This document shows, one piece after another, positions 29,533 through 37,767 of a stretch of DNA of 64,000 nucleotides (position 1 is its first letter; each line of letters begins with the position of its first letter). Under the pieces are notes generated by a model that had not been told where the DNA came from, did no database searches, and worked only from the letters and a program-made list of their open reading frames with translations. The stretch is from Spirochaetaceae bacterium (GTDB lineage Bacteria > Spirochaetota > Spirochaetia > DSM-27196 > SKKC01), in NCBI GenBank assembly GCA_007128315.1, contig SKXQ01000054.1, positions 1 to 64,000 on the forward strand, read 5' to 3'. The position numbers were made by a program, and so were the translations under genes.

Positions 29533-31125
29533 GTGACCGATCCCAGAACCGGAAAAAACCTGACAGAATGCGATTCTTTCACGAAGCTTTCATCCCATGC
29601 CCTCGTACAACCCTCACGCGAACTGACTGCGGAGCGGGTCAACTCCTGCGACGTTGACGCGGGGGGCGGCCTCCGCTTCAACTACGCGGCGTCCTGCGTC
29701 AACGACGCCATGCTGGCGGACCTCGAGGCGCTGTGCGACGAACAGAAACTGCACGACCAGTATCAGACACTCTACGAAGGCGGCATCATGAACGTCGGCG
29801 AGGACAGGCTCGTTCTGCATCATCTGCTGCGTGGCCGTCTTGGTTCATCCGTCTCGGTGGACGGCACCGACATAGGCGCCTTCTACCGGGAACAGACCGA
29901 ACGAGTTGCGGCCTTTGCGCGCGCCGTCCACGCAGGTGAGATCGTCGGCTCCACCGGCAAACAGTTCAGAACCGTCGTACAGATCGGCATAGGCGGTTCC
30001 GACCTCGGTCCCCGCGCCCTCGCCATCGCGCTGCAGGGCTACGCTCATACACGCCACGGGCACCCCCGCATGCAGGCGGATTTCATAAGCAACGTGGACC
30101 CCGACGACGCTGCCCGGGTCCTTGCAAACTTCGACCCCGAAACAACGCTCTTCGTTCTCGTATCAAAGAGCGGCACGACACAGGAGACCCTTACCAACGA
30201 ACTGTTTGCCATAGAACTGATGGAACGCTACGAGATTTCGGGTCTTGCCCCCCGCAAACACATGGTTGCGGTCACGAGCAGAACAAGTCCGCTCGCGAAG
30301 TCGTCCGAATATCTCGACGCCTTCTTTATCGACGATTACATTGGCGGTCGCTACTCGGGAACGAGTCCGGTCGGCGGCGTAGTCCTGAGCCTTGCCTTCG
30401 GACCTGAGATATTCGAGGAGCTGCTTTCCGGCGCGCACGAGGCGGATTCTTCCGCGACACGTCCGTTCGTGGAGAACGCGGCCATGATCGACGCTGCAAT
30501 CGGTGTCTACAACAGGAACGTCCTCGGTCTTCCAACGACTGCCGTCCTTCCCTACTCGAACGCGCTCACGCGCTTTCCGGCACATCTGCAGCAGCTCGAC
30601 ATGGAAAGCAACGGCAAGCGGGTGAATCGCCGCGGAGAGGCCGTCAGCTACCCGACCGGACCGGTGGTCTTCGGCGAACCCGGCACCAACGGACAGCACA
30701 GTTTTTACCAGCTCCTGCACCAGGGCACCGACATTATTCCCCTGCAGTTCATAGGTTTCCGCGAAAGCCAGCGCGGAGACGATATCTCGGTCGACGGCTC
30801 CACGAGCCAGACCAAGCTCAATGCGAACCTCGCCGCTCAGATCGGCGCATTCGCATTCGGTCAGGACCACGAAAACCGGAACCGGGCCTTCCCCGGAAAC
30901 CGGCCATCAACACTGATCTACGGAAAGCAGCTTACGCCGCGGGCGCTCGGTGCACTGCTTGCGCATTTTGAGAACAAGGTCATGTTTCAGGGCTTTTTGT
31001 GGAACATCAACAGCTTCGACCAGGAAGGCGTACAGCTGGGAAAAGTGCTGACGAAAAACATCCTTTCCGGCGGCGAAGTCAACCCCGCGATGGAAGCCTA
31101 CACGAAGCTGCTCGGCCTGCGGTAA
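29533..31125 (+). CDS. pgi: glucose-6-phosphate isomerase
   Basis: VQIGIGGSDLGPRALAIAL, FVLVSKSGTTQETLTNE, QQLDMESNGKRV, GEPGTNGQHSFYQLLHQGT, VMFQGFLWNINSFDQEGVQLGK; GTG start with GGAG upstream. Confidence 0.96.
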   Translation: MTDPRTGKNLTECDSFTKLSSHALVQPSRELTAERVNSCDVDAGGGLRFNYAASCVNDAMLADLEALCDEQKLHDQYQTLYEGGIMNVGEDRLVLHHLLRGRLGSSVSVDGTDIGAFYREQTERVAAFARAVHAGEIVGSTGKQFRTVVQIGIGGSDLGPRALAIALQGYAHTRHGHPRMQADFISNVDPDDAARVLANFDPETTLFVLVSKSGTTQETLTNELFAIELMERYEISGLAPRKHMVAVTSRTSPLAKSSEYLDAFFIDDYIGGRYSGTSPVGGVVLSLAFGPEIFEELLSGAHEADSSATRPFVENAAMIDAAIGVYNRNVLGLPTTAVLPYSNALTRFPAHLQQLDMESNGKRVNRRGEAVSYPTGPVVFGEPGTNGQHSFYQLLHQGTDIIPLQFIGFRESQRGDDISVDGSTSQTKLNANLAAQIGAFAFGQDHENRNRAFPGNRPSTLIYGKQLTPRALGALLAHFENKVMFQGFLWNINSFDQEGVQLGKVLTKNILSGGEVNPAMEAYTKLLGLR

Positions 31126-31134
31126 GCCGGACAC

Positions 31135-31171
31135 CGGTACGGTGGGGCGGGTACGCCCGGACACCGTACCG
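31135..31171. terminator. long hairpin between convergent pgi and the ParA-like gene (no U-tract)
   Basis: CGGTACGGTG...CACCGTACCG 10-bp stem enclosing GGGCG-GGTA-CGCCC. Confidence 0.4.
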
Positions 31172-31182
31172 TCCGGGCAACA

Positions 31183-32955
31183 TCACGCGTCCGCAGGAGC
31201 GCCGGAATGCTCCTCGGCGGGTCCGACCGCTATGCCCTGTATCCGCGCAAGTTCGTCTGCACCCGCAGCGAAGGCACGCGACGCTTCACGGTAGCGAAAG
31301 CCGGTAATCACTCCAAGCCCGCTGAACAGGGCATCGTGAAGGGCGTTACTGAACAGGCTGAGATAGGCCCTGCGTTCAACCGCGCCCGAGGAGTTGCGGA
31401 TCAGCAAAGGTGAAGCGTCAAGCGCTTTCGCAAGCGTGGCTACCTGACGCGTCAGCACAGGGTAGAGCGTTCGCAGCAGATCAACGTAGACCCCGCGATA
31501 CTCATTATCACCCGCCGTCAGATACGCGATCTGTGTGAAGCGGTCGCGCTCGTTCACCGTCTTCCGGGAAGACTTCCGTTTTCCCGTACTCCGGGAGCGC
31601 AGCGGAATCGCGTCTCTGACCCGTGCAGCGACGGTGTCATTTGCAAGCATCTTGTACATGGAAAGATAGAAAAGCATGACCTGGGCATTACGGCGGTCGG
31701 GAAGCCTGCTTTCTTTCACACAGCCGGTAAGCAGGTCCCGGGCAGCGCCTTCCGCCTGGTTCAGGGTACGCGCAAGACTGTCGCCCCCTGTTGTCGCGAA
31801 ACCCCGCACGGACGCACTCTGTGCTTCAACAGCCGAGGATATCCTCGCGACCGCTGTACGGGCGGTGTTCCACAGCGTGTAGCTCCTTACCGACGCGATC
31901 GCAGCGCGTACCTTCGCGCGCTTCTCGAGTCCCAGAAGCGAAAACTCGGGATATTCACGGACGATGCGCGAAAGCCCCGCAACCCGCGCACCGACGTGTG
32001 ACCCGAGCGTATCCACGGCGAGCAGCTCTACCTCGGTTACCAGCTCATCCAGATCCTCGTCGGCAGCGTGCGAACGCCCGAGCACCGCACGGGTAAAACG
32101 CCGGAGAGCCTGGCTCATTTCCGATGAGGTCAGAATACGTCCGGCAATGTCATCCGATATCTGTACGGCGAGCGACAGAAGACTGCGCAGCATAATGGCG
32201 CGCGCGTCGGGCAGGCCGGTCTGCAGCATGTTCAGGGCCGGATCTTCGGGTACAAAGGCGAGATCAACGACGCGGCCGCGTTCGTCTTCGCTTATTCGCG
32301 CGTCGTCCGACGTGTTGTGGTTGTAGTTTGCGACCAGGTCGCGGGGGTTGAATCCGTCGGGCCCCTGCAACTTGAAACGGTTATGCCAGACGTGAACGAT
32401 CCGCGAAGGGTCGCGTCTGAATACCTCGCGTATGTAGCCTCCTCCGGAGGTGTGCGCGGTTGGCTCAGGATTGGTAACGAGCAGAACGATGTCTGCGAGA
32501 TCGAGAAAACGGACATTCGTTCCTTCCTCGACACCGGCAGGAAGATCGAGAATGATGACCCCGTAGCGACTGCGGAGAGTCTGCCCCTGCTCGCCGGACA
32601 ACAACGAAAAGAGCGCATCAGAATCCTCAACACCGCGTTTCGCCTGATGAAAAAGAATATCGAGCCCGTGGAAGGGTTGTATGCTGTAGTCTGAAAGCTC
32701 CGTGTCAGCACGGACTTCCGTGGTCTCAAGGCTGTGCTCGGGACGCGTCAGATCCAGAAACGAAGTAACATCAGACAGGGGATCGAGATCAACCAGAACG
32801 GTCGGGACGCCATGACGCGCGTAGTACAGGGCAAGATTCACCGCCGTCGTCGTCTTACCGACACCGCCTTTCCCGGAGGTAATCGCGATGCAGCGCCCTG
32901 ATCCACTCTCACTGCGGCCATCGTTCAAGGTTTCCACAGTCGCCGAGCATAGCAT
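31183..32955 (-). CDS. ParA/MinD-family ATPase with long C-terminal extension
   Basis: deviant Walker A ITSGKGGVGKTTTAVNLALYYA, VLVDLDPLSDVTSFLDL, VIILDLPAGVEEGTNVRFLDLADIVLLVTNPEPTA; ~330 aa C-terminal extension. Confidence 0.85.
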   Translation of the reverse strand: MLCSATVETLNDGRSESGSGRCIAITSGKGGVGKTTTAVNLALYYARHGVPTVLVDLDPLSDVTSFLDLTRPEHSLETTEVRADTELSDYSIQPFHGLDILFHQAKRGVEDSDALFSLLSGEQGQTLRSRYGVIILDLPAGVEEGTNVRFLDLADIVLLVTNPEPTAHTSGGGYIREVFRRDPSRIVHVWHNRFKLQGPDGFNPRDLVANYNHNTSDDARISEDERGRVVDLAFVPEDPALNMLQTGLPDARAIMLRSLLSLAVQISDDIAGRILTSSEMSQALRRFTRAVLGRSHAADEDLDELVTEVELLAVDTLGSHVGARVAGLSRIVREYPEFSLLGLEKRAKVRAAIASVRSYTLWNTARTAVARISSAVEAQSASVRGFATTGGDSLARTLNQAEGAARDLLTGCVKESRLPDRRNAQVMLFYLSMYKMLANDTVAARVRDAIPLRSRSTGKRKSSRKTVNERDRFTQIAYLTAGDNEYRGVYVDLLRTLYPVLTRQVATLAKALDASPLLIRNSSGAVERRAYLSLFSNALHDALFSGLGVITGFRYREASRAFAAGADELARIQGIAVGPAEEHSGAPADA

Positions 32956-32986
32956 GCACACTTCGACTCTGCTATAGTAGATACCG

Positions 32987-33700
32987 ATGAATGCAAAATC
33001 CATCGTCTGTCTGCACGGCTATGGAGTTCGCAGCTTCTTCTGGGAACCGTTGAACACCAGGCTGCGGCAGATGTTTCCGGACGTCATTACCCCTGATCTG
33101 CAGATGAAAAACATCGATACGCTGCTGGAATCCACCTGTGAAGCCATTCGTGCGAAGGCCCGACTCGACGGGGTACCACTGGTCATCATGGGACACAGCC
33201 TCGGAGGGATCATTGCGGCCCTCTGTGCCGAGAAGCTCGGCAGGTCGGCGGTCGGGCACGTGATCATTATTGCATCGCCCTACGGTGCCCGCGACTCGGT
33301 GCCCGGTCCCGTCACGCGTTTTCTGCTCAGAATGCGACTCATTCCGGACGCACTCACCCGCCCCCGCTTCTTCTCCCGTTCCACACCGATTGAAGACCAG
33401 AAGTACCTTTTCGCACGAGCAGTGCCGGAGTCCCCGGAGCTTCAGGCCGAAATCTTCAAGCCTGTGTGGTTTCACACCGACCGGTTCAGCGAGCCGCTTC
33501 CGCAGCGCGCGCTTGTCATCGCCAGCAGCCGCGACCGAATCGTACCGAGCAGCGAGAGCAGGCAGTTCGCAGAGGTTATCGGCGCAGAGTTCATCGAGTT
33601 CAACGGCACACAGAACGTCGGTCATAACGACTTCGTCTGGGCGCCCGATACGGCCGCAAAAGTCATGTCGCACATTCAGAGTTTCCTGGGACGCAGATAA
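32987..33700 (+). CDS. alpha/beta-hydrolase
   Basis: SIVCLHGYGVRSFFWEPL, VIMGHSLGGIIAALCAEKLG, NVGHNDFVWAPD. Confidence 0.85.
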   Translation: MNAKSIVCLHGYGVRSFFWEPLNTRLRQMFPDVITPDLQMKNIDTLLESTCEAIRAKARLDGVPLVIMGHSLGGIIAALCAEKLGRSAVGHVIIIASPYGARDSVPGPVTRFLLRMRLIPDALTRPRFFSRSTPIEDQKYLFARAVPESPELQAEIFKPVWFHTDRFSEPLPQRALVIASSRDRIVPSSESRQFAEVIGAEFIEFNGTQNVGHNDFVWAPDTAAKVMSHIQSFLGRR

Positions 33701-33703
33701 GGC

Positions 33704-34099
33704 ATGAGGATTTCCCGGCACATACAGCTCGCGCAACTCACCGTACCAAAGGCCCTGAAGGTTCAGCTTGGCGTCGCCGCTTCGCTTGAACTCGTCGCCG
33801 CGACGGTACTGGTCGTGCTCCCGGTATCCCTTGTCGGGCTCCGCTTCTTCGCGGTCCTTCTCGGAGCGCTCGCCCTGCACAGCCTTGTATCACTGCAGCA
33901 GGCGCCCTACAGCATGCGAAGCACCCTTCTGCTCCGGGTCATGGCGGCGGGGGGGATATGCCTTGCCGGAGCTATCGATCTGGGCGTGAACTGGCCGGCC
34001 GCGCCCGGGCTGCCTGTGCTCGGTATCACCGCCGTCGCAGCAGTTTCGATTCCCTTGTGGACTTACTGGCTTGTCCGGGTCGGCCGATTGCCCCAGTGA
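33704..34099 (+). CDS. small membrane protein, 131 aa
   Basis: four hydrophobic segments; follows the hydrolase by 3 bp. Confidence 0.55.
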   Translation: MRISRHIQLAQLTVPKALKVQLGVAASLELVAATVLVVLPVSLVGLRFFAVLLGALALHSLVSLQQAPYSMRSTLLLRVMAAGGICLAGAIDLGVNWPAAPGLPVLGITAVAAVSIPLWTYWLVRVGRLPQ

Positions 34100-35028
34100 C
34101 CTTGTGATCCGAGCCACGCCGCAACGGTTCGAAACACTTCGGTGCGATCGAGTTCTTTCACCAGCTCATGACGGTCACCGGGAAATATGCGCACCGTAAT
34201 GTCGCAGGGCGTGTACTCGCGGAGCAGTCTGGCCACCTTCTCCACGCCGGCACCCGTGTCGCCAACCGGATCGCTGCCACCCGATATGAGTAACACCGGT
34301 ACGGCATCCTGCACGGCCCGTAGTCGCGACCGCGTATTGACCTCAATCAGTCCGCCGGACATATCGCGAAAAAAGGCCCGGCAGGGTACGAAACCGCAGG
34401 CCGGATCGTCGATGTACGCGTCGACTTCCGCTTCATCGCGAGTCAACCAGTCGTATCTGGTCCGCGTCGGGACGAACTGCCGATTGAAACCGGCAGAGGC
34501 CATTGAGGACAGGAAGGGACTGCGCGTACGTCCACCGCGTCCTGCAGACAGCACGCGCGCGAGGAAGCGCCCGACATAGCCGGACAGACCGGGGTGTGAG
34601 GCCGTACCGCAGAGAATGTAGCCGGCGTAGGCACCGGCGTCGCGCAGCATACAGCTTCGCGCAACGAAACTCCCCATGCTGTGGCCAAAGAGGTATACCG
34701 GCAGCTGCGGGTACATGACGGTTATCCACGCGCGAACCTGAAACACGTCATCCACCACCGCGTTCCAGCCTCCCTGCGGGGCAAAGAAGCCGGTTCGGGA
34801 TTCCTCGGGTTCACTTACTCCGTGTCCGCGGTGATCGTGGGCGACCACCACGTATCCTGCCGAAGCGAGAAAAGAAGCAAACTCGAGATAGCGGTTCTTG
34901 TGCTCGGCCATACCGTGAAGAATCTGCACAACACCTCGTGCTTCGGCTCCTGCGGGCTCGAGAGCAAAGGCCTCGCGTACCGTACCATTATCCGAAGAAG
35001 TTACCGTAAACGTGTTGAGACCTTTCAT
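34063..35028 (-). CDS. monoacylglycerol-lipase-like alpha/beta hydrolase
   Basis: VQILHGMAEHKNRYLEFASFLASAGYVVVAHDHRGHGVSE, LFGHSMGSFVARS, FPGDRHELVKE; start set at MKGLNTFTV. Confidence 0.88.
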   Translation of the reverse strand: MKGLNTFTVTSSDNGTVREAFALEPAGAEARGVVQILHGMAEHKNRYLEFASFLASAGYVVVAHDHRGHGVSEPEESRTGFFAPQGGWNAVVDDVFQVRAWITVMYPQLPVYLFGHSMGSFVARSCMLRDAGAYAGYILCGTASHPGLSGYVGRFLARVLSAGRGGRTRSPFLSSMASAGFNRQFVPTRTRYDWLTRDEAEVDAYIDDPACGFVPCRAFFRDMSGGLIEVNTRSRLRAVQDAVPVLLISGGSDPVGDTGAGVEKVARLLREYTPCDITVRIFPGDRHELVKELDRTEVFRTVAAWLGSQGHWGNRPTRTSQ

Positions 35029-35074
35029 TCGCCCCTCGCAATTTGCTGCATATTGCTGCATTATACTCTGCATG

Positions 35075-36157
35075 ATGCGTGCACACAATTTCTCTGCCGG
35101 TCCGGCGACACTGCCGGAAGTTGTTCTGCAACAGGCTGCGGCCGAACTTCCCGAGTACCGGGGCACCGGTATGTCCCTGATCGAATCGAGCCATCGGAGC
35201 AAAGCATACGACGAGGTTCACAACGCGACCATAGAGCGGATCAGGCGACTGCTCAACATTGGAGATTCGCACGAAGTGTTGCTGCTCGGTGGCGGGGCGA
35301 CCATGCAGTTCGGTATGGTACCTCTGAATCTGCTGACCGGGGACTCGTTCTGTGCCTTTACCCGCAGCGGTGCCTGGGCAGAAAAAGCTTTCGAGGACGC
35401 ATCGAAGGTCGGTACGGTCACCACTGTGTTCGATGGAGCATCCACGAACTATACAACTCTCCCGAACCCCTACGAGCTTCAATGCGACCCGGAGGCGGTC
35501 TATCTGCACCTGACGAGCAACGAAACGATAGGCGGTCTGCAGTGGCATGACTTCCCTGATACCGGTTCGGTGCCTATAGTCGCCGACATGTCGAGCGATA
35601 TCATGAGCCGCCCGCTGCCGATCGATAAGTTCGGCATTATCTACGCGGGTGCCCAGAAGAATCTGGGTCCTGCCGGTGTTACCGTGGTCGTGATCAGGAA
35701 GGATCTGCTTCCGAAATGCAACCCGGCGATTCCCGCCTACCTGAGCTATCCGGTACACGCCTCTAAACAGAGCCTTTATAACACTCCTCCGGTTTTCCCC
35801 ATTTATCTCATGAACCTTGTGCTCCAGTGGGTCGAAGAACAGGGTGGCGTTACCGCCATGCAGGAAGCCAGCCGTACCAGGTCGGAACTGATTTACAGTA
35901 TCATCGAGCAGTCGGAGGGCTTCTATCACTGCCCGGTCGAGCAGGCGAGTCGCAGCCGCATGAACATCGTGTTCACGCTGAAAAACAAGGACCTCGAAGC
36001 GGCCTTTGTCAAAAAGGCGGCCGAGCTCGGAATGGTCGGCCTGAAAGGACATCGAAGCGTCGGCGGTGTGCGGGCAAGCCTGTACAATGCGCTGCCCATG
36101 GCCGCGGTCCACGACCTTGCCGGCTTCATGCGGGGATTTGCGTCCGAAAACGGTTGA
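35075..36157 (+). CDS. serC: phosphoserine aminotransferase
   Basis: NFSAGPATLPEVVLQQAAAELPEYRGTGMSLIESSHRSKAYDEVH, YAGAQKNLGPAGVTVVVIRKDLL, GLKGHRSVGGVRASLYNALP. Confidence 0.96.
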   Translation: MRAHNFSAGPATLPEVVLQQAAAELPEYRGTGMSLIESSHRSKAYDEVHNATIERIRRLLNIGDSHEVLLLGGGATMQFGMVPLNLLTGDSFCAFTRSGAWAEKAFEDASKVGTVTTVFDGASTNYTTLPNPYELQCDPEAVYLHLTSNETIGGLQWHDFPDTGSVPIVADMSSDIMSRPLPIDKFGIIYAGAQKNLGPAGVTVVVIRKDLLPKCNPAIPAYLSYPVHASKQSLYNTPPVFPIYLMNLVLQWVEEQGGVTAMQEASRTRSELIYSIIEQSEGFYHCPVEQASRSRMNIVFTLKNKDLEAAFVKKAAELGMVGLKGHRSVGGVRASLYNALPMAAVHDLAGFMRGFASENG

Positions 36158-36161
36158 GCGG

Positions 36162-36959
36162 GTGCTGTCGGTACGCGATCTGGACGTCAGATTCCCGGCC
36201 GCACGTCGCGGACAGGAAGTCCGGGCGGTTCGCGGCGTCTCCTTTGACATTCCCGAGGCGGGGCGCTTCGGCCTCGTCGGCGAGAGCGGCAGCGGAAAAA
36301 CCGTCACCTGCATGGCGCTGACCAGACTCCTTGCCGGTTTCCCGCCACCGATTATTCGTGGTCAGGTACGCTTTGGCGACGAGGTAGAGGATCTCCTTTG
36401 CGTATCGGACCGGCGTCTCAACCATATTCGCCGGCACGGAATAGCCTGCATCTTTCAGGACCCGGTCGCCTCTCTGAACCCCTACATGACCGTGCGCACG
36501 CAGTTCCGGGAACTGCTTCGGCTCCTTGGCGCTCCCGGCGATGACCCTTGCAGACTGCTGGAACTCGTGCGCCTTCCGGACCCGCTACAGGTTCTTGACT
36601 CGTATCCGTCAGAGCTGTCCGGTGGTATGTGCCAGAGAGTCTCCATTGCGCTTGCTTTAGCGGGCAAACCGCGTCTGCTCATCGCCGATGAGCCGACCAC
36701 CGATCTCGACGTCCTGACCCGGAATGCGATCCTTGACCTTCTCCGGGACATGTCGGAACGGTCGAGTATGGCATTGCTCCTGGTTACGCACGATCTGGGC
36801 ATCGTCGGTCATCTCTGTGACCGTGTTGCGGTCATGGAACAGGGCATCATCGTCGAGCAGGGCGACACTGAGCATATCTTCTCGAGTCCCCGACAGCCCT
36901 ACACCCGGAATCTGCTGTCTGCAGTGCCCCGACTCGGGAGCGGGTCTGATGCAGACTGA
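36162..36959 (+). CDS. Dpp/Opp-type ABC transporter ATP-binding protein (D-like)
   Basis: GLVGESGSGKTVTCMALTRLL (Walker A), CIFQDPVASLNPYMTV, PSELSGGMCQRVSIALALAGKPRLLIADEPTTDLD; probable GTG start. Confidence 0.9.
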   Translation: MLSVRDLDVRFPAARRGQEVRAVRGVSFDIPEAGRFGLVGESGSGKTVTCMALTRLLAGFPPPIIRGQVRFGDEVEDLLCVSDRRLNHIRRHGIACIFQDPVASLNPYMTVRTQFRELLRLLGAPGDDPCRLLELVRLPDPLQVLDSYPSELSGGMCQRVSIALALAGKPRLLIADEPTTDLDVLTRNAILDLLRDMSERSSMALLLVTHDLGIVGHLCDRVAVMEQGIIVEQGDTEHIFSSPRQPYTRNLLSAVPRLGSGSDAD

Positions 36960-37767
36960 TAACGGCTACACGGCATTGCTTCGTGCCGACCATCTGACGG
37001 TACGCTACCCTGCTCGAAAGGCACGTCCAGGGCGGCCATCCCGGCCATCTGTCGATGCGGTGCGGGACGTTTCCCTCGCAGTCGACGCAGGTGAGATTCT
37101 CGGCGTCGTCGGCGAATCAGGCAGTGGTAAGTCGAGCCTGCTTCGATGCCTCATGCTCCTGGAACGACCGACGGCAGGCTCGATACGCTACCACGGACAG
37201 GAACTTACCGAACTCACACCCGTCGAGCTGTCCGAAACCCGTCAGGGTATGCAGATCGTCTTTCAGAACCCGTCCGCCTCGCTGAACCCGGATATGAGCG
37301 TGTTGCAGATTGTCTCGGAACCACTGCAGCAGCTCCGGGTCGGGTCTCCACGCGAACGCAGCGGGCTTGCACTTGAGGCACTCGAGAAGGTCGGTATTTC
37401 CGCGTCGGAGGCACACGACCGACCCGGGCATTTCTCCGGCGGGCAGAAACAGCGCATCGCTATCGCCAGGGCCATCGTCGTTAAGCCGGATATTCTCTTC
37501 GCCGACGAGGCGGTCAGCGCACTCGATGTCACCGTTGCCGCCCGCGTTATGGACCTGCTGCGCGCACTGCGCGACCGTATGGGATTTTCCATGGTTTTCG
37601 TCGCACACGACCTCGCCGTGGTTGCCGCGCTTTGCGACCGTATCGCGGTCATGAAAGACGGAGGCCTTCAGGAAACAGGAAAGACTGCTGATATTCTTTG
37701 CCGGCCGCAGGCGGAGTACACCAGAAGACTGCTTGAAGCGGCACGACACACGGAGTTGCGCCGTTGA
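36949..37767 (+). CDS. Dpp/Opp-type ABC transporter ATP-binding protein (F-like)
   Basis: GVVGESGSGKSSLLRCLMLLE, QIVFQNPSASLNPDMSV, PGHFSGGQKQRIAIARAIVVKPDILFADEAVSALDVTVAARV. Confidence 0.9.
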   Translation: MQTDNGYTALLRADHLTVRYPARKARPGRPSRPSVDAVRDVSLAVDAGEILGVVGESGSGKSSLLRCLMLLERPTAGSIRYHGQELTELTPVELSETRQGMQIVFQNPSASLNPDMSVLQIVSEPLQQLRVGSPRERSGLALEALEKVGISASEAHDRPGHFSGGQKQRIAIARAIVVKPDILFADEAVSALDVTVAARVMDLLRALRDRMGFSMVFVAHDLAVVAALCDRIAVMKDGGLQETGKTADILCRPQAEYTRRLLEAARHTELRR

